DNA from: Bacillus shivajii
GTDB lineage: Bacteria > Bacillota > Bacilli > Bacillales > Salisediminibacteriaceae
Assembly: GCF_020519665.1 (NCBI RefSeq)
Contig: NZ_CP084703.1
Location: forward strand, 3,720,001 to 3,784,000
Length of the DNA: 64,000 nucleotides
Direction: 5' to 3'
Shown here in pieces: positions 16,364 through 24,898 of this stretch; the stretch's first letter is position 1; every line of letters starts with the position of its first letter. The position numbers and the translations under genes are program-made. The notes beneath the pieces are model-generated. The model was not told the DNA's origin. It saw only the letters and a program-made list of their open reading frames with translations, and made no database searches.

Positions 16364-17620
16364 TTATCCAAGTAATTGTAATACAGATTGTGGTTGTTGA
16401 TTAGCTTGTGCAAGCATTGATTGAGATGCTTGTGAAAGGATGTTAGTACGAGTCATTTCCATCATCTCAGCAGCCATATCAACGTCACGGATACGAGATT
16501 CCGCAGCTGATAAGTTCTCAGAAGCATTGTCTAAGTTAGAGATTGTGTGCTCTAAACGGTTTTGAACAGCACCTAAGTCAGAACGTTGTTCAGATACTTG
16601 CGCAATAGCATTTTCAATTGCTGTAATTGTACCTGAAGCACTTTCTCTATTTGATACCTCAGCCCCATTAATACTAAAAACATCCTCATCAGCAATAGCA
16701 TCAAGTCCTAAATCAGCAGCTGCAATCTGATCCGCAACCTCTAATTCTTCTCCATTTAATTCAGTAATTGCGCCACCCTCTACTTTTCCTACAATTTGTC
16801 CATCTTTTATTAAGTTTTCACCATCAACTTCATAATCACCTGCAGCTAGTTGTAAAGCATTATCACCTAACTCTTGTCTTAATTCAGCTTCTCCATCTTT
16901 CACAATAATAGTTGAGCCTTCTGCTAATGCGTCAGCATCACCAAAATCACCTATTTGTGCACCTGCTGGATCTTCGATCGCTGTACCATTTACTCGTCCA
17001 ACCACATTTCCGGAAGCATCTAAAACATTGTCACTATCATCAACTGTGTAAGAACCATCAATAAGTCCAGTTCCTCCAGATACATCTACACCAGTTTGAA
17101 CTGTCGCACTAGAAGTTAATCCAAGTGCTGCAGAACCCATCGCACCAATTGATAAATCCATCGATTGACCTTCATTCGCACCAATCTGGAAAGTTCCGTC
17201 AAAAGAACCATCTAAAAGATTTTGTGTGTTAAATTCTGTATTATCAGCAATTCGATCAATTTCAGTTACTAATTGATCAATTTCTTTTTGGATCTCTTCA
17301 CGATCATCATTTGTGTTTGTATCGTTTGAAGATTGAACCGCTAGTTCACGCATACGTTGTAGGATGTCATGAGTTTCATTTAATGCACCTTCAGCTGTTT
17401 GAATCATAGAAATCCCATCTTGTGAGTTACGGCTAGCTTGGTCTAAACCGTTGATTTGTGCACGCATTTTTTCAGAGATTGCAAGACCTGCTGCATCGTC
17501 ACCTGCACGGTTAATACGCATACCTGAAGAAAGTTTCTCCATAGAGTTTTGGTTTGCTTGTTGGTTGATTCCCATCTGGCGATGAGTGTTCATTGCAGAA
17601 ATATTGTTGTTAATAATCAT
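16364..17620 (-). CDS. hag: Flagellin
   Basis: A 418-residue flagellin. The N-terminal D0/D1 region (MIINNNISAMNTHRQMGINQ, SSGMRINRAGDDAAGLAISE, MRELAVQSSNDTN) runs to ~165 and the C-terminal D1/D0 region (ENAIAQVSEQRSDLGAVQNR, AAEMMEMTRTNILSQASQSM) from ~330. The exposed middle, ~170-325, is acidic and has two related units (GSYTVDDSDNVLDASGNVVG at ~189 and GDYEVDGENLIKDGQIVG at ~261). There are no cysteines and little Lys in the exposed part, common in alkaliphile surface proteins. A strong AAGGAGG ribosome binding site, a SigD promoter and a CsrA-like hairpin precede it. Confidence 0.96.
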   Translation of the reverse strand: MIINNNISAMNTHRQMGINQQANQNSMEKLSSGMRINRAGDDAAGLAISEKMRAQINGLDQASRNSQDGISMIQTAEGALNETHDILQRMRELAVQSSNDTNTNDDREEIQKEIDQLVTEIDRIADNTEFNTQNLLDGSFDGTFQIGANEGQSMDLSIGAMGSAALGLTSSATVQTGVDVSGGTGLIDGSYTVDDSDNVLDASGNVVGRVNGTAIEDPAGAQIGDFGDADALAEGSTIIVKDGEAELRQELGDNALQLAAGDYEVDGENLIKDGQIVGKVEGGAITELNGEELEVADQIAAADLGLDAIADEDVFSINGAEVSNRESASGTITAIENAIAQVSEQRSDLGAVQNRLEHTISNLDNASENLSAAESRIRDVDMAAEMMEMTRTNILSQASQSMLAQANQQPQSVLQLLG

Positions 17621-17660
17621 AATAAAATTCCTCCTTGAATTTGGTTGTGTTTACTTCCGT

Positions 17661-17674
17661 TCACATCCTTGTGA
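17661..17674 (-). promoter_or_regulatory. Probable CsrA-binding hairpin in the hag leader
   Basis: On the minus strand TCACAAGGATGTGA forms a 5-bp stem (TCACA/TGTGA) that presents AGGA in the loop. ACAAGGATGT matches the CsrA consensus RUACARGGAUGU over ten bases. It lies ~40 bases upstream of the hag start; a second GGA is in the AAGGAGG Shine-Dalgarno sequence. In B. subtilis CsrA blocks hag translation through two such sites and FliW antagonises it; both proteins are encoded at 19 kb. Confidence 0.75.
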
Positions 17675-17745
17675 TTGGAAGAAAGATTTTGAATCATTAG
17701 TAGAAAAGTCGGCCGCCTTATCCCCTAATGATTGCTACATTCCTT

Positions 17746-17772
17746 TTATCGGACGATACGACGAAAGTTTTA
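17746..17772 (-). promoter_or_regulatory. SigD promoter for hag
   Basis: TAAA (17769-17772), 15-base spacer, TCCGATAA (17746-17753) on the minus strand. It gives a leader of roughly 120 bases containing the CsrA-like site. Confidence 0.85.
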
Positions 17773-17903
17773 ATAGTTTGAAAGAAAAAAATATAATTTT
17801 TTTGTCAAAAATTCTACTTTCTATAGATATTGTGCAAACTAGACTCTAGTTTTACGAAAGACTGTTTTCGTAAGTGTGGTTGTTTTTAATGCTTGGAGAA
17901 GCA

Positions 17904-18000
17904 GAAGGCGGCCACTCCAGTGGGAAAAGCAATAGCCTCAGCTAAACATGACGCTAGTCATGTTTAGCTGAGGCATTGCCCACGGAAAGCGTCCGCCTTA
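17904..18000. repeat. Dispersed hairpin repeat, copy C, with long central palindrome
   Basis: Ends AAGGCGGCCACTCCAGTGGG and GCCCACGGAAAGCGTCCGCC pair with each other, as do inner GCAAT/ATTGC. The centre is a perfect 18-bp palindrome (17935-17952 with 17957-17974, loop GCTA) containing CCTCAGCTAAACATG. The whole 97 bp can fold into one cruciform. It lies in the gap between the LuxR-type gene and hag. Confidence 0.75.
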
Positions 18001-18088
18001 GCGTATCCAAGCATTATGGTTTCGTCCTAAAACAACAACCTTTTAGAAATTAGCCAAATAAAAAAGCAAAGGATCTCTCCTTCACTTT

Positions 18089-18778
18089 TTATCGGTATGC
18101 GTCGACCCAGCCTTCACGGATCGCGAGAATGATTGCTTCTGTTCGATCATTGGCTCCTATTTTACGTAGCAAGTGACTAATAATCGTGCTCACTGTGGAC
18201 GGCGCGAGGAAAAGTTTTTCTGCAATCGTTCGGTTGTTAAATCCGTCTAAAATGAGCTGCAAGACATTTTGCTCGTTTTCCGTTAAGACCCCTTTAAGCT
18301 CGGATCGTTTTAACACAAGTTTATCGATCGGTTTATCTTTTTGTTTTTTCCGTTCAATCTCTAACACGAGCTCTCTATGAAAAGCTGGTTCAATAAATAC
18401 GTGATGACTTTCGAGTTCTTTCGTAATCATTTGGAAGTGTTCCTCGACAAACGTTAATGAGGCAATGCCACTTATTGGGTGATTTAAATATGTAAAAAGG
18501 TTTTTATCTTCACCATCTGTATATACGAGTAAAATAGGGATTTTCGAGTTCATCGATACGAGTTTATGAATGAAAGCTGTTGTTTTCCGCTCGTAGCCGT
18601 TGACGATAAATAAGATGCAGTTACACGACTCTTTATGGACTTGTGCAGATAACGGGTCAAAACGAATATCTTTATACTTTCTTTCTAGTCTTTCTGAGAT
18701 GTCGAGGGAGATTTCATTACAGCTACTATAGATTTGAACTTTGAGTTTTGTTTGTGATTTGTTTAATGTCGTTGTCAT
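18089..18778 (-). CDS. LuxR/NarL-type transcriptional regulator with degenerate receiver
   Basis: A 229-residue protein. The C-terminal ~65 residues are a clear LuxR-type HTH (LTENEQNVLQLILDGFNNRT, LAPSTVSTIISHLLRKIGAN, DRTEAIILAIREGWVDAYR), close to that of DegU. The N-terminal ~125 residues have the length and alternating pattern of a receiver, but the acidic pocket and phosphorylated Asp are missing (ILFIVNGYER where VLMDINMP would be expected). It probably binds DNA without phosphorylation or senses through protein contact. Lying between csrA and hag, it may regulate flagellar genes; that is inference. Confidence 0.75.
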   Translation of the reverse strand: MTTTLNKSQTKLKVQIYSSCNEISLDISERLERKYKDIRFDPLSAQVHKESCNCILFIVNGYERKTTAFIHKLVSMNSKIPILLVYTDGEDKNLFTYLNHPISGIASLTFVEEHFQMITKELESHHVFIEPAFHRELVLEIERKKQKDKPIDKLVLKRSELKGVLTENEQNVLQLILDGFNNRTIAEKLFLAPSTVSTIISHLLRKIGANDRTEAIILAIREGWVDAYR

Positions 18779-19033
18779 GTTCTCATCCCCCTTTTATGTT
18801 ATTAAAGTTTACAAATTCGGTCATATTTTCACAAGATTCGATAGTCATTTATTTTCAGGTATAAAAGTCATGTCTTTTTCTGTCGAACACGAATTTTCAC
18901 GCTTACAAAGAAAATAGTTATAGTAACTTACTTCAATAATGCCTCTTCCATAAGTATATTTTACTATATTTTAAGCCGTTTTTTGTTTCTGGGTAGTAAC
19001 TTAATAGTGTTTCTCTTTTTCTGATTTCATAAG

Positions 19034-19060
19034 AAAAAACGCAATGGACTATTGCGTTTT
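19034..19060 (-). terminator. csrA terminator, overlapping its stop codon
   Basis: Minus-strand stem AAAACGCAAT / ATTGCGTTTT (19036-19060) followed by TTTTTTCTTATG. The csrA stop lies in the loop. Confidence 0.85.
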
Positions 19061-19291
19061 TGTCGAATGTTGCACAGAATCATTTAATTGTTTTAATAAA
19101 TCAACCGAAGTTTTGGCCGCTTCATTGTTTTCTTCTTGAATGGCTAAATAAATTTCTTTCCGGTGGATGTCGATGTTCTTCGGAGCGTTGATCCCGAGTT
19201 TTACTTGATCCCCTTCGACACCGATCACTTTTACTTCAATGTCATCCCCGATTTTGATTGATTCATTTAGTTTTCGCGTTAGAACGAGCAT
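19049..19291 (-). CDS. csrA: Carbon storage regulator CsrA (translational repressor of flagellin)
   Basis: An 80-residue CsrA with the conserved [20 protein letters not shown] start and [20 protein letters not shown] strand, followed by a charged C-terminal extension that is longer than in enterobacteria and typical of Bacillus. The ATG at 19291 overlaps the fliW stop by one base, so the two are translationally coupled, which keeps the repressor and its antagonist in ratio. CsrA dimers bind GGA motifs in mRNA; the likely target is the hag leader at 17.66 kb. Confidence 0.95.
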   Translation of the reverse strand: MLVLTRKLNESIKIGDDIEVKVIGVEGDQVKLGINAPKNIDIHRKEIYLAIQEENNEAAKTSVDLLKQLNDSVQHSTKTQ

Positions 19292-19746
19292 CACTCATCC
19301 CCCTTTTGCCCGGAGGCTGCAGGAACTTTTAATGCGTGCTTCGTTTCATAGTCCGTGTCGTTTAAAACGATTTGTTTTCCTTTTTGTTTTGCGCTGTTAA
19401 TAACGATTGGACCGCGTAAGTTCGCTGTCGACTCCTCCAGCGTCTCGCGTAGCGTAAGAATGACAAAGATCGCGACATCTTTATCTTCTTCGATTCCGAG
19501 TTGCTCGATTGTGCTGTCGGAAAGCTTCGCTTCATAGTCTGGGAAAAATGAAAATGGCGTCATGACAACAAAGGCAAGTCCAGTCGTATTCGTTGATTGC
19601 AAAATATAAAATGGGCTAGGTTGATCATTAAATGGAAGCAGCACAAACTGTTTTTCTTCCTCAAAACTAGGAATCCCTTGTTCGAATTTAAGGATGTTTT
19701 GTTCGTTAATTTCTACTTCTCCTGCGTATTTCGTTTCGATTTTCAT
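19291..19746 (-). CDS. fliW: Flagellar assembly factor FliW
   Basis: A 151-residue FliW with the conserved [39 protein letters not shown] and ADILRGPIV-like ([20 protein letters not shown]) blocks. FliW binds either CsrA or free flagellin; when flagellin has been exported, FliW frees and blocks CsrA so more flagellin is made. Its stop overlaps the csrA start. It follows yviE by ~85 bp and probably belongs to the long flgM-to-csrA transcript, although a terminator follows flgL. Confidence 0.95.
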   Translation of the reverse strand: MKIETKYAGEVEINEQNILKFEQGIPSFEEEKQFVLLPFNDQPSPFYILQSTNTTGLAFVVMTPFSFFPDYEAKLSDSTIEQLGIEEDKDVAIFVILTLRETLEESTANLRGPIVINSAKQKGKQIVLNDTDYETKHALKVPAASGQKGDE

Positions 19747-19832
19747 AAAAAATCACTCCACGTATGTCATTCTATCGTTAATGCTTATTGTACCTTTTTT
19801 TCGTTTTAGATAAAAATATTTGTTGGTTTATG

Positions 19833-20414
19833 TTATAACGTGCGGTTTACCGTAGGATCTACTGCGTGAAATTGGATACTTTCTTTTTGCTGTAAGTACA
19901 CATTTGTTTCCCAACGCGGAATATGAATCTCAGGGTCATGCTTTTGTACATGTATGTTTGGTTCTGGCCAGTCCACATCAACTTGAATGTCGGATGGTTC
20001 GTATTGAAAGTTTACTTTAAAGGCATGTTCTGGTACGAAGCCGACATTGATTTCCTTCGTGGGGCGTTCCCCGTTTTGTTTTGCAAGTTGTGCGATCGCC
20101 TCTGTTCCATGTTCAATCTTCTTTAACTGTTCCCCTTGTTGGACGGTTTTCGCAATGTATTGCATGACGCTTTGTTTCCCTTGCGCTCCCCATTCTTCAT
20201 TTCGGCGAAGTGGACCTTTCAACCCAGTATCGGCAAACGCTTCAGATTGGTCGATGTGAAGCTTTGATGCTGTTGTACTAATTCTGAGCGTACCAACGAG
20301 TTCTTGGTCAATCGATATGTCTGCTGGGCGCTGTGTGATCGACATTTCTGGTTTTTGCTGTTGCATGCCAATTTGTGCCTGTTGTGATTGGATCTCTACC
20401 CGAGGCAATTGCAT
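19833..20414 (-). CDS. yviE: DUF6470 family protein (YviE-like)
   Basis: A 193-residue protein starting MQLPRVEIQSQQAQIGMQQQ, with repeated short motifs of DIxxxWPEPxIxV type near the C-terminus. This is the YviE family, which lies between flgL and fliW in B. subtilis as here. The start at 20414 has AGGAGGG seven bases upstream; the ATG two codons earlier is too close. The function is unknown, though its fixed place in the flagellar operon suggests a filament-related role. Confidence 0.85.
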   Translation of the reverse strand: MQLPRVEIQSQQAQIGMQQQKPEMSITQRPADISIDQELVGTLRISTTASKLHIDQSEAFADTGLKGPLRRNEEWGAQGKQSVMQYIAKTVQQGEQLKKIEHGTEAIAQLAKQNGERPTKEINVGFVPEHAFKVNFQYEPSDIQVDVDWPEPNIHVQKHDPEIHIPRWETNVYLQQKESIQFHAVDPTVNRTL

Positions 20415-20655
20415 GTTCATCCCTCCTAGTTTAGACAATATAAATGTTTATAAAAAAGATAATTGGTTTTAAGTCATCGACCTAATTCAATAGACATAAC
20501 ATCATAATTCCAGGCATGTCACAGTACATGACACTATGGTCTTTGGACGAACCATTGATAGTGATCTACTTGAAGATAGTCACTATCTTCCTCATTCGCT
20601 AGGCTCTGTTGTAGTTGGATAATTAAGTAATATTATCTGATACAATGTGAAGAGC

Positions 20656-20821
20656 AAGGCGCCGACGCCTGCGGGAACAGCACGAGCCGAAAATCACCCA
20701 AAACGTGCTGGGTTTTGGGAAGTTGAGGCCGTGCCCGCGGCAAAGAAGACACCGTGAATGCAAACAAAGTGCAGCATGAACGGATGTCGCACTTGTGCCT
20801 AGAGGTGCAAGCGTGCGCCTT
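20656..20821. repeat. Dispersed hairpin repeat, copy D (long form)
   Basis: Starts AAGGCGCCGACGCCTGCGGG and contains ATCACCCAAAACGTGCTGGG followed by TTTTGGGAAGTTGAGGC and GTGCCCGCGGCAAAGAAGAC. It ends ...AAGCGTGCGCCTT after an ~85-base module that copies B and C lack. That module includes bases 20783-20807, which match 1940-1964 inverted. It lies in the 480-bp gap between flgL and yviE; no gene is visible in the rest. Confidence 0.7.
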
Positions 20822-20881
20822 AAGCGATTCATCAAATCAACAACGTGTAAGGCCTCACATAATAAATGATGAAATTCAACA

Positions 20882-20907
20882 AAAGCCACCGGTGAACCGA
20901 TGGCTTT
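20882..20907 (-). terminator. flgL terminator
   Basis: Minus-strand stem AAAGCCATCGG / CCGGTGGCTTT with TTCA loop, followed by TGTTGAATTTC. Confidence 0.8.
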
Positions 20908-20916
20908 GAATAAGTA

Positions 20917-22074
20917 CTATCGTAAGAAATCGATCAGTGACGGCTGGATAATTCGTGAACTTGCTGAAAGCGCCGCACGATGAACGTTTTCTTGCATCAT
21001 TAATTCTGTAATAACCTTTTCAATATCAGCGTCTTCATTATCAGATAAGATCCGCTTTGAGATGACTTCTTGCTCTTGAACGCGATCGTCAATCATTTCA
21101 ACACGGTTTTGACGCGCACCAAGTTCGGCACGTTCATCAACGATCTTATTCATCTGATGATCGAGGCGGTCAAGCATTTGTGTCAGTTCTTGTGCACTCG
21201 CATTAGGATCTTCCAGTGCTTTTTCAAGCTGAATAATATCACCGAAGAAGTCATTGGAGAAGATTTCCCCAGCATCAACGTTAACTGGAACATTGACACC
21301 TTTTAAGAGTTCAATTTCAACGTTTTGTGCGTTCGTTGAAACAGCGTCCACATGAGAGAAAACGACTTGGCGTTCTTTTAACGATGTTTCTTCTGTTTCA
21401 TCACCTTCATTGTTGATGAATGTGATTTGGTTACTGTCTGCATTCACTGTGATTGATTTTTCTACGTTTTCATCAACATGTGTGAACGTATATTCAGGAC
21501 CCGCTTGGTCAACAGGATTGAGTGTGTAACGAGCACTGTTATGGGAGATTTCTAATGGGAATTCGCCAGCTTCGTCTGGATCAAACTCACCCATTTGATC
21601 TTTAAAGCCATCAAGTTTTACATCTAACAGCTCTTCTCGAACAGGCGGATTCGTCGTGTTTGTTCCATTAAAAATGTATTTATTATTTGCTTGCGTATTC
21701 GCTAATGATTGGAGGTGTTCGCGAAGCTGCGCCACCTCTTTACCAATATTCGCTCGTTGCGTTCCTTCATACGTATCGTTTGATGCCTGTACAGTAAGCT
21801 CGCGAATACGATGCATCGCTTGTGTCGTTTCATCTAATGTTGAATCAGAAGTATCCATCCAGTTATACACTTCTGATAAGTTTCGTTTAAATTGTTCTAC
21901 CTCTGTGACCTGGGTACGATAGCGCATGCCATTCATGGCAACGACAGGATCTTGTGAGGCTCTACTTATTTTTTTCCCCGTCGAAAGCTGGTCTTGAAGG
22001 TTTTTCATTCCTTCATAGCTTTGATTGAGGTGTCTTAATGAGTTGTTTGTTAACATCGATTGCGTTACACGCAT
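20917..22074 (-). CDS. flgL: Flagellar hook-filament junction protein FlgL (HAP3)
   Basis: A 385-residue FlgL with flagellin-like ends: MRVTQSMLTNNSLRHLNQSY, QLSTGKKISRASQDPVVAMN and IRELTVQASNDTYEGTQR at the N-terminus and ELMMQENVHRAALSASSRII at the C-terminus. It forms the junction between hook and filament with FlgK. GAAGGTG precedes the ATG. It follows flgK by 55 bp and ends at a strong terminator, closing the flgM-flgN-flgK-flgL operon. Confidence 0.95.
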   Translation of the reverse strand: MRVTQSMLTNNSLRHLNQSYEGMKNLQDQLSTGKKISRASQDPVVAMNGMRYRTQVTEVEQFKRNLSEVYNWMDTSDSTLDETTQAMHRIRELTVQASNDTYEGTQRANIGKEVAQLREHLQSLANTQANNKYIFNGTNTTNPPVREELLDVKLDGFKDQMGEFDPDEAGEFPLEISHNSARYTLNPVDQAGPEYTFTHVDENVEKSITVNADSNQITFINNEGDETEETSLKERQVVFSHVDAVSTNAQNVEIELLKGVNVPVNVDAGEIFSNDFFGDIIQLEKALEDPNASAQELTQMLDRLDHQMNKIVDERAELGARQNRVEMIDDRVQEQEVISKRILSDNEDADIEKVITELMMQENVHRAALSASSRIIQPSLIDFLR

Positions 22075-22129
22075 GTTGTTTCACCTTCTTTATATTGGCG
22101 AGCTTAAAACTCCACCATCAATTTCTTTA

Positions 22130-23752
22130 TTATCGGCCAACGACACCCATGCCGTTAATGATGCGATCGAGCATTTCATCTATTGCCGTCAAGTTACGTG
22201 CAGCAGCATTGTATGCATGCTGGAATTGAATTAAGTTCGACATTTCTTCGTCAAGAGAAACCCCGCTCACTGACTCGCGACGATCCTCAACAGAATCACG
22301 TAGCGTTTCAGAGTTTCGTGTCATTCGCTCTGCTTCGTTTGTTTGTACTGCCATGTCTCCAATGACACCTTGGTAAAAGCTTTGTACGTTCGTTGTCGTC
22401 CCGCCAAAATCAAGTTGAGCATCTTTCACATTCGCAAGGTTGAGAGCGTTCGAACCATCACCAGAGAATGCCTCACCATCTACTTCAGTAGCTGCGGCAA
22501 TATTATCTAAGTCATTCATTGCGTCATCAAGCTTAAGGAATTTTGCGGCACCTTTAATGCCATTATCCTGGTCAAACTCATCGGCAAAAGCGAAAAAGTT
22601 GTAACCTTCCTCATTATTGGCTTTTTCACCATCTTCAATTTCAGACAGGCTCCAGCCATTACTATGAACATCATTAAATTCTTCTGCAAAGGTAGCAACC
22701 ATTTGATCGAGCTCATGAAGCATATCTGGATAAAGACCTTTTTCTTCTCCATCGTTGCCCATGTATCCGTACGCTTCAATCGTCGCACGCAGTTCACCGA
22801 ATGAACGGAAGTCTTCAAGACTAAATTCTTTTACGCCACCTTTACCACTTAAGTCACTCACTTCATCAATGCCTTCAAGTGCTTTCGGTTGTGCGATAAA
22901 AATACGATCCACAAGGTTTGTATCTTCGTTATACGATACGTGGAGCTGATTTGCTTCCAGCTTCCGTCCGTCAACTAACGTGACACCCATGTCGTGACCA
23001 GCATCATCAAGTAGTTTTATCGTATATTTTCCGTCGGCATGCTCTTTCGCTAACCCACCACTGCTTACTTGTTCCACACTAATATTCATAAATTGAGAAA
23101 GCTCGTCCACTAGTAGATCACGTTGATCGTATAAGTCATTGGCTAAATCACCGTGTGGTTCAAGCCCACCAATTTGCTTATTAATTTCGTTGATCTGGTG
23201 CGTTAATGAATTAACCCGATCTTGATGGACACCAATTTGACTTTGGTAGTCTCGTTGAATCGACTGGAGTGAATCATGCGTATAGTTGAACGTTTCAGCA
23301 ACCGCTAATCCGCGCTGCCTGACAACAGAACGAGCACCAGAATCCTCTGGGTGCACAGATAGATCTTGTAGCGACTGCCAAAAACGGTCCATCGTATTAG
23401 CAAGCCCATCTTCTGTTGGCTCGTTCATAATGTCTTCCATTTTTTCAAGGGCTGTATGTCTTGCACTCCAATAGCCATGTTTGTTGTTCTCTTCACGGTA
23501 CTGCATGTCGAGAAATGATTCACGCACTCGTTGAATATCTCCCGCTTTAACACCTGTCCCCAACTGCCCTGGCATATTTGGTTTATTAAAACCTGGACTC
23601 GGGTACGCTTCTGTTGTACTAAAGTTTACCCGCTGTCTCGAGTATCCAGGTGTATTAGCATTTGCGATGTTATGACCTGTTGTTTGGATCGCTGTTTGCT
23701 GCGTTGAAATTGCTCGCCGCGCCGTTTCTAGGCCATGAAATGTTGACTTCAT
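22130..23752 (-). CDS. flgK: Flagellar hook-associated protein FlgK (HAP1)
   Basis: A 540-residue FlgK. The N-terminus has GLETARRAISTQQTAIQTTG and HNIANANTPGYSRQRVN, the standard rod/hook ANTPGYSR motif, and the C-terminus has SGVSLDEEMSNLIQFQHAYN followed by AARNLTAIDEMLDRIINGMG. It makes the first hook-filament junction ring. Its length is close to the family norm. A GGAGAGG ribosome binding site precedes the ATG, and flgN lies 37 bp upstream. Confidence 0.96.
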   Translation of the reverse strand: MKSTFHGLETARRAISTQQTAIQTTGHNIANANTPGYSRQRVNFSTTEAYPSPGFNKPNMPGQLGTGVKAGDIQRVRESFLDMQYREENNKHGYWSARHTALEKMEDIMNEPTEDGLANTMDRFWQSLQDLSVHPEDSGARSVVRQRGLAVAETFNYTHDSLQSIQRDYQSQIGVHQDRVNSLTHQINEINKQIGGLEPHGDLANDLYDQRDLLVDELSQFMNISVEQVSSGGLAKEHADGKYTIKLLDDAGHDMGVTLVDGRKLEANQLHVSYNEDTNLVDRIFIAQPKALEGIDEVSDLSGKGGVKEFSLEDFRSFGELRATIEAYGYMGNDGEEKGLYPDMLHELDQMVATFAEEFNDVHSNGWSLSEIEDGEKANNEEGYNFFAFADEFDQDNGIKGAAKFLKLDDAMNDLDNIAAATEVDGEAFSGDGSNALNLANVKDAQLDFGGTTTNVQSFYQGVIGDMAVQTNEAERMTRNSETLRDSVEDRRESVSGVSLDEEMSNLIQFQHAYNAAARNLTAIDEMLDRIINGMGVVGR

Positions 23753-23789
23753 CGGTCTTCCTCTCCTAACTCTCGCTGTTTCTCTCTAC

Positions 23790-24284
23790 TTACGCTTTCG
23801 AATCAAATAACGACCGCTCTGGAGCAGGCCCTTCCTCTGTTTTTACATCTGGACGTCCGTAATTTTGGAAGTGGGACTGCGGCTGCATCGAATCAAGAGA
23901 CATGTTGACAAAACGCAACGACTCTTCTAACAGCTGTTGATTCAAGTCGTTCTGTTGTTTTAATTGTTCGATTTCGTGAAGGAGCTTCTCCTGCCACTCT
24001 TCAAGCTCTGTACGTTCTTCTGGGAAAAACTGAAGGATTGTCTCCATCGTCACGTCTTCTTTCACAAGCCCCTTGTCCGCCATCCATTGTTCCACGGTAT
24101 GCTGGCGTGTCGCTTCAAGCTTTCGGAGCTGTTGAATAAGGACCGTTTCATCCTTCATAAGCTGTTCTAGCTGCGCCATGTCGCCTTCTTTAATCACAGC
24201 TTGTTTTTCTTTCGCTTGGTCATTAAATTTTTTATGAATGGCTGTCATCGCTTGCAAAATTTGGGCTAGCTGCTTACTCATCAT
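23790..24284 (-). CDS. flgN: Flagellar export chaperone FlgN
   Basis: A 164-residue, mostly coiled-coil protein (KFNDQAKEKQAVIKEGDMAQ; LEEWQEKLLHEIEQLKQQND; SLRFVNMSLDSMQ) in the standard place between flgM and flgK. FlgN binds FlgK and FlgL before export. GGAGC lies six bases before the first of two adjacent ATG codons, so the start could be one codon later. The C-terminal YGRPDVKTE region is typical of Bacillus FlgN (YvyG). Confidence 0.88.
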   Translation of the reverse strand: MMSKQLAQILQAMTAIHKKFNDQAKEKQAVIKEGDMAQLEQLMKDETVLIQQLRKLEATRQHTVEQWMADKGLVKEDVTMETILQFFPEERTELEEWQEKLLHEIEQLKQQNDLNQQLLEESLRFVNMSLDSMQPQSHFQNYGRPDVKTEEGPAPERSLFDSKA

Positions 24285-24341
24285 GTTCAGCTCCTTACAC
24301 TTGTTTTTACTAAAGGCGTTTCTGACACGCCTCTATTCGTT

Positions 24342-24599
24342 TTATTTCGACCAGAAATCGTGGAACTTACGCGCAACTTCTTTCGCATCTACTTGATACG
24401 TCCCGTTCTCGATTTGTGCTTTAATGTCATTAATTTTTTCTTGGCGATCAAGAGACGTTTTTTGTGTAGCTTGCATTTGCTTTGCCTCTGATGAGATCTT
24501 CACCTCATCGCGCTTATTCACTTGATTGACATCTTGCTTGCCTTTTACTTCCTGACTCTTGCGATACATATTGAGAGAGTGTATCGGATTAATTTTCAC
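24342..24599 (-). CDS. flgM: Anti-sigma factor FlgM
   Basis: An 85-residue protein starting at a GTG (MKINPIHSLNMYRKSQEVKG) with the C-terminal SigD-binding helices (RQEKINDIKAQIENGTYQVD, KEVARKFHDFW). It binds SigD until the hook is complete, then is exported, releasing the late genes. GGAGGGATTGGC precedes the start. A SigD promoter 85 bp upstream makes flgM part of the regulon it controls. Confidence 0.93.
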   Translation of the reverse strand: MKINPIHSLNMYRKSQEVKGKQDVNQVNKRDEVKISSEAKQMQATQKTSLDRQEKINDIKAQIENGTYQVDAKEVARKFHDFWSK

Positions 24600-24681
24600 G
24601 CCAATCCCTCCTTACGTTTCTGCTTTTATTGTAAAACCGTTCAGGGCTATCTATAACCACAGTAACTATACTCTACATTTA

Positions 24682-24708
24682 TTATCGACACTTAAGCGAA
24701 AATGTTTA
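24682..24708 (-). promoter_or_regulatory. SigD promoter for the flgM-flgN-flgK-flgL operon
   Basis: TAAA (24705-24708), 15-base spacer, GTCGATAA (24682-24689) on the minus strand. It lies between the tandem array and flgM, as the known SigD promoter of B. subtilis flgM does. Confidence 0.8.
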
Positions 24709-24898
24709 AGCATTCGTGTGAAGTTTATCAAAGAAACTCTTCGACATACAAAACTTGGCTTATCGCCAAGTCCTAATAGCGAAAGCCTTAGTTGCAGTTG
24801 TACTATCAACCGAAATTATATAAATTCTGATAGTACAAAAAGTTCGCTCGTTTGCTGGTGCGTCGTTCGATTGTGTTTTTTAGGTGCAATTGGGTTGC

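Noticed and set aside
20623-20889. An 88-residue minus-strand frame between yviE and flgL.
   Set aside because: It spans repeat copy D and the flgL terminator.
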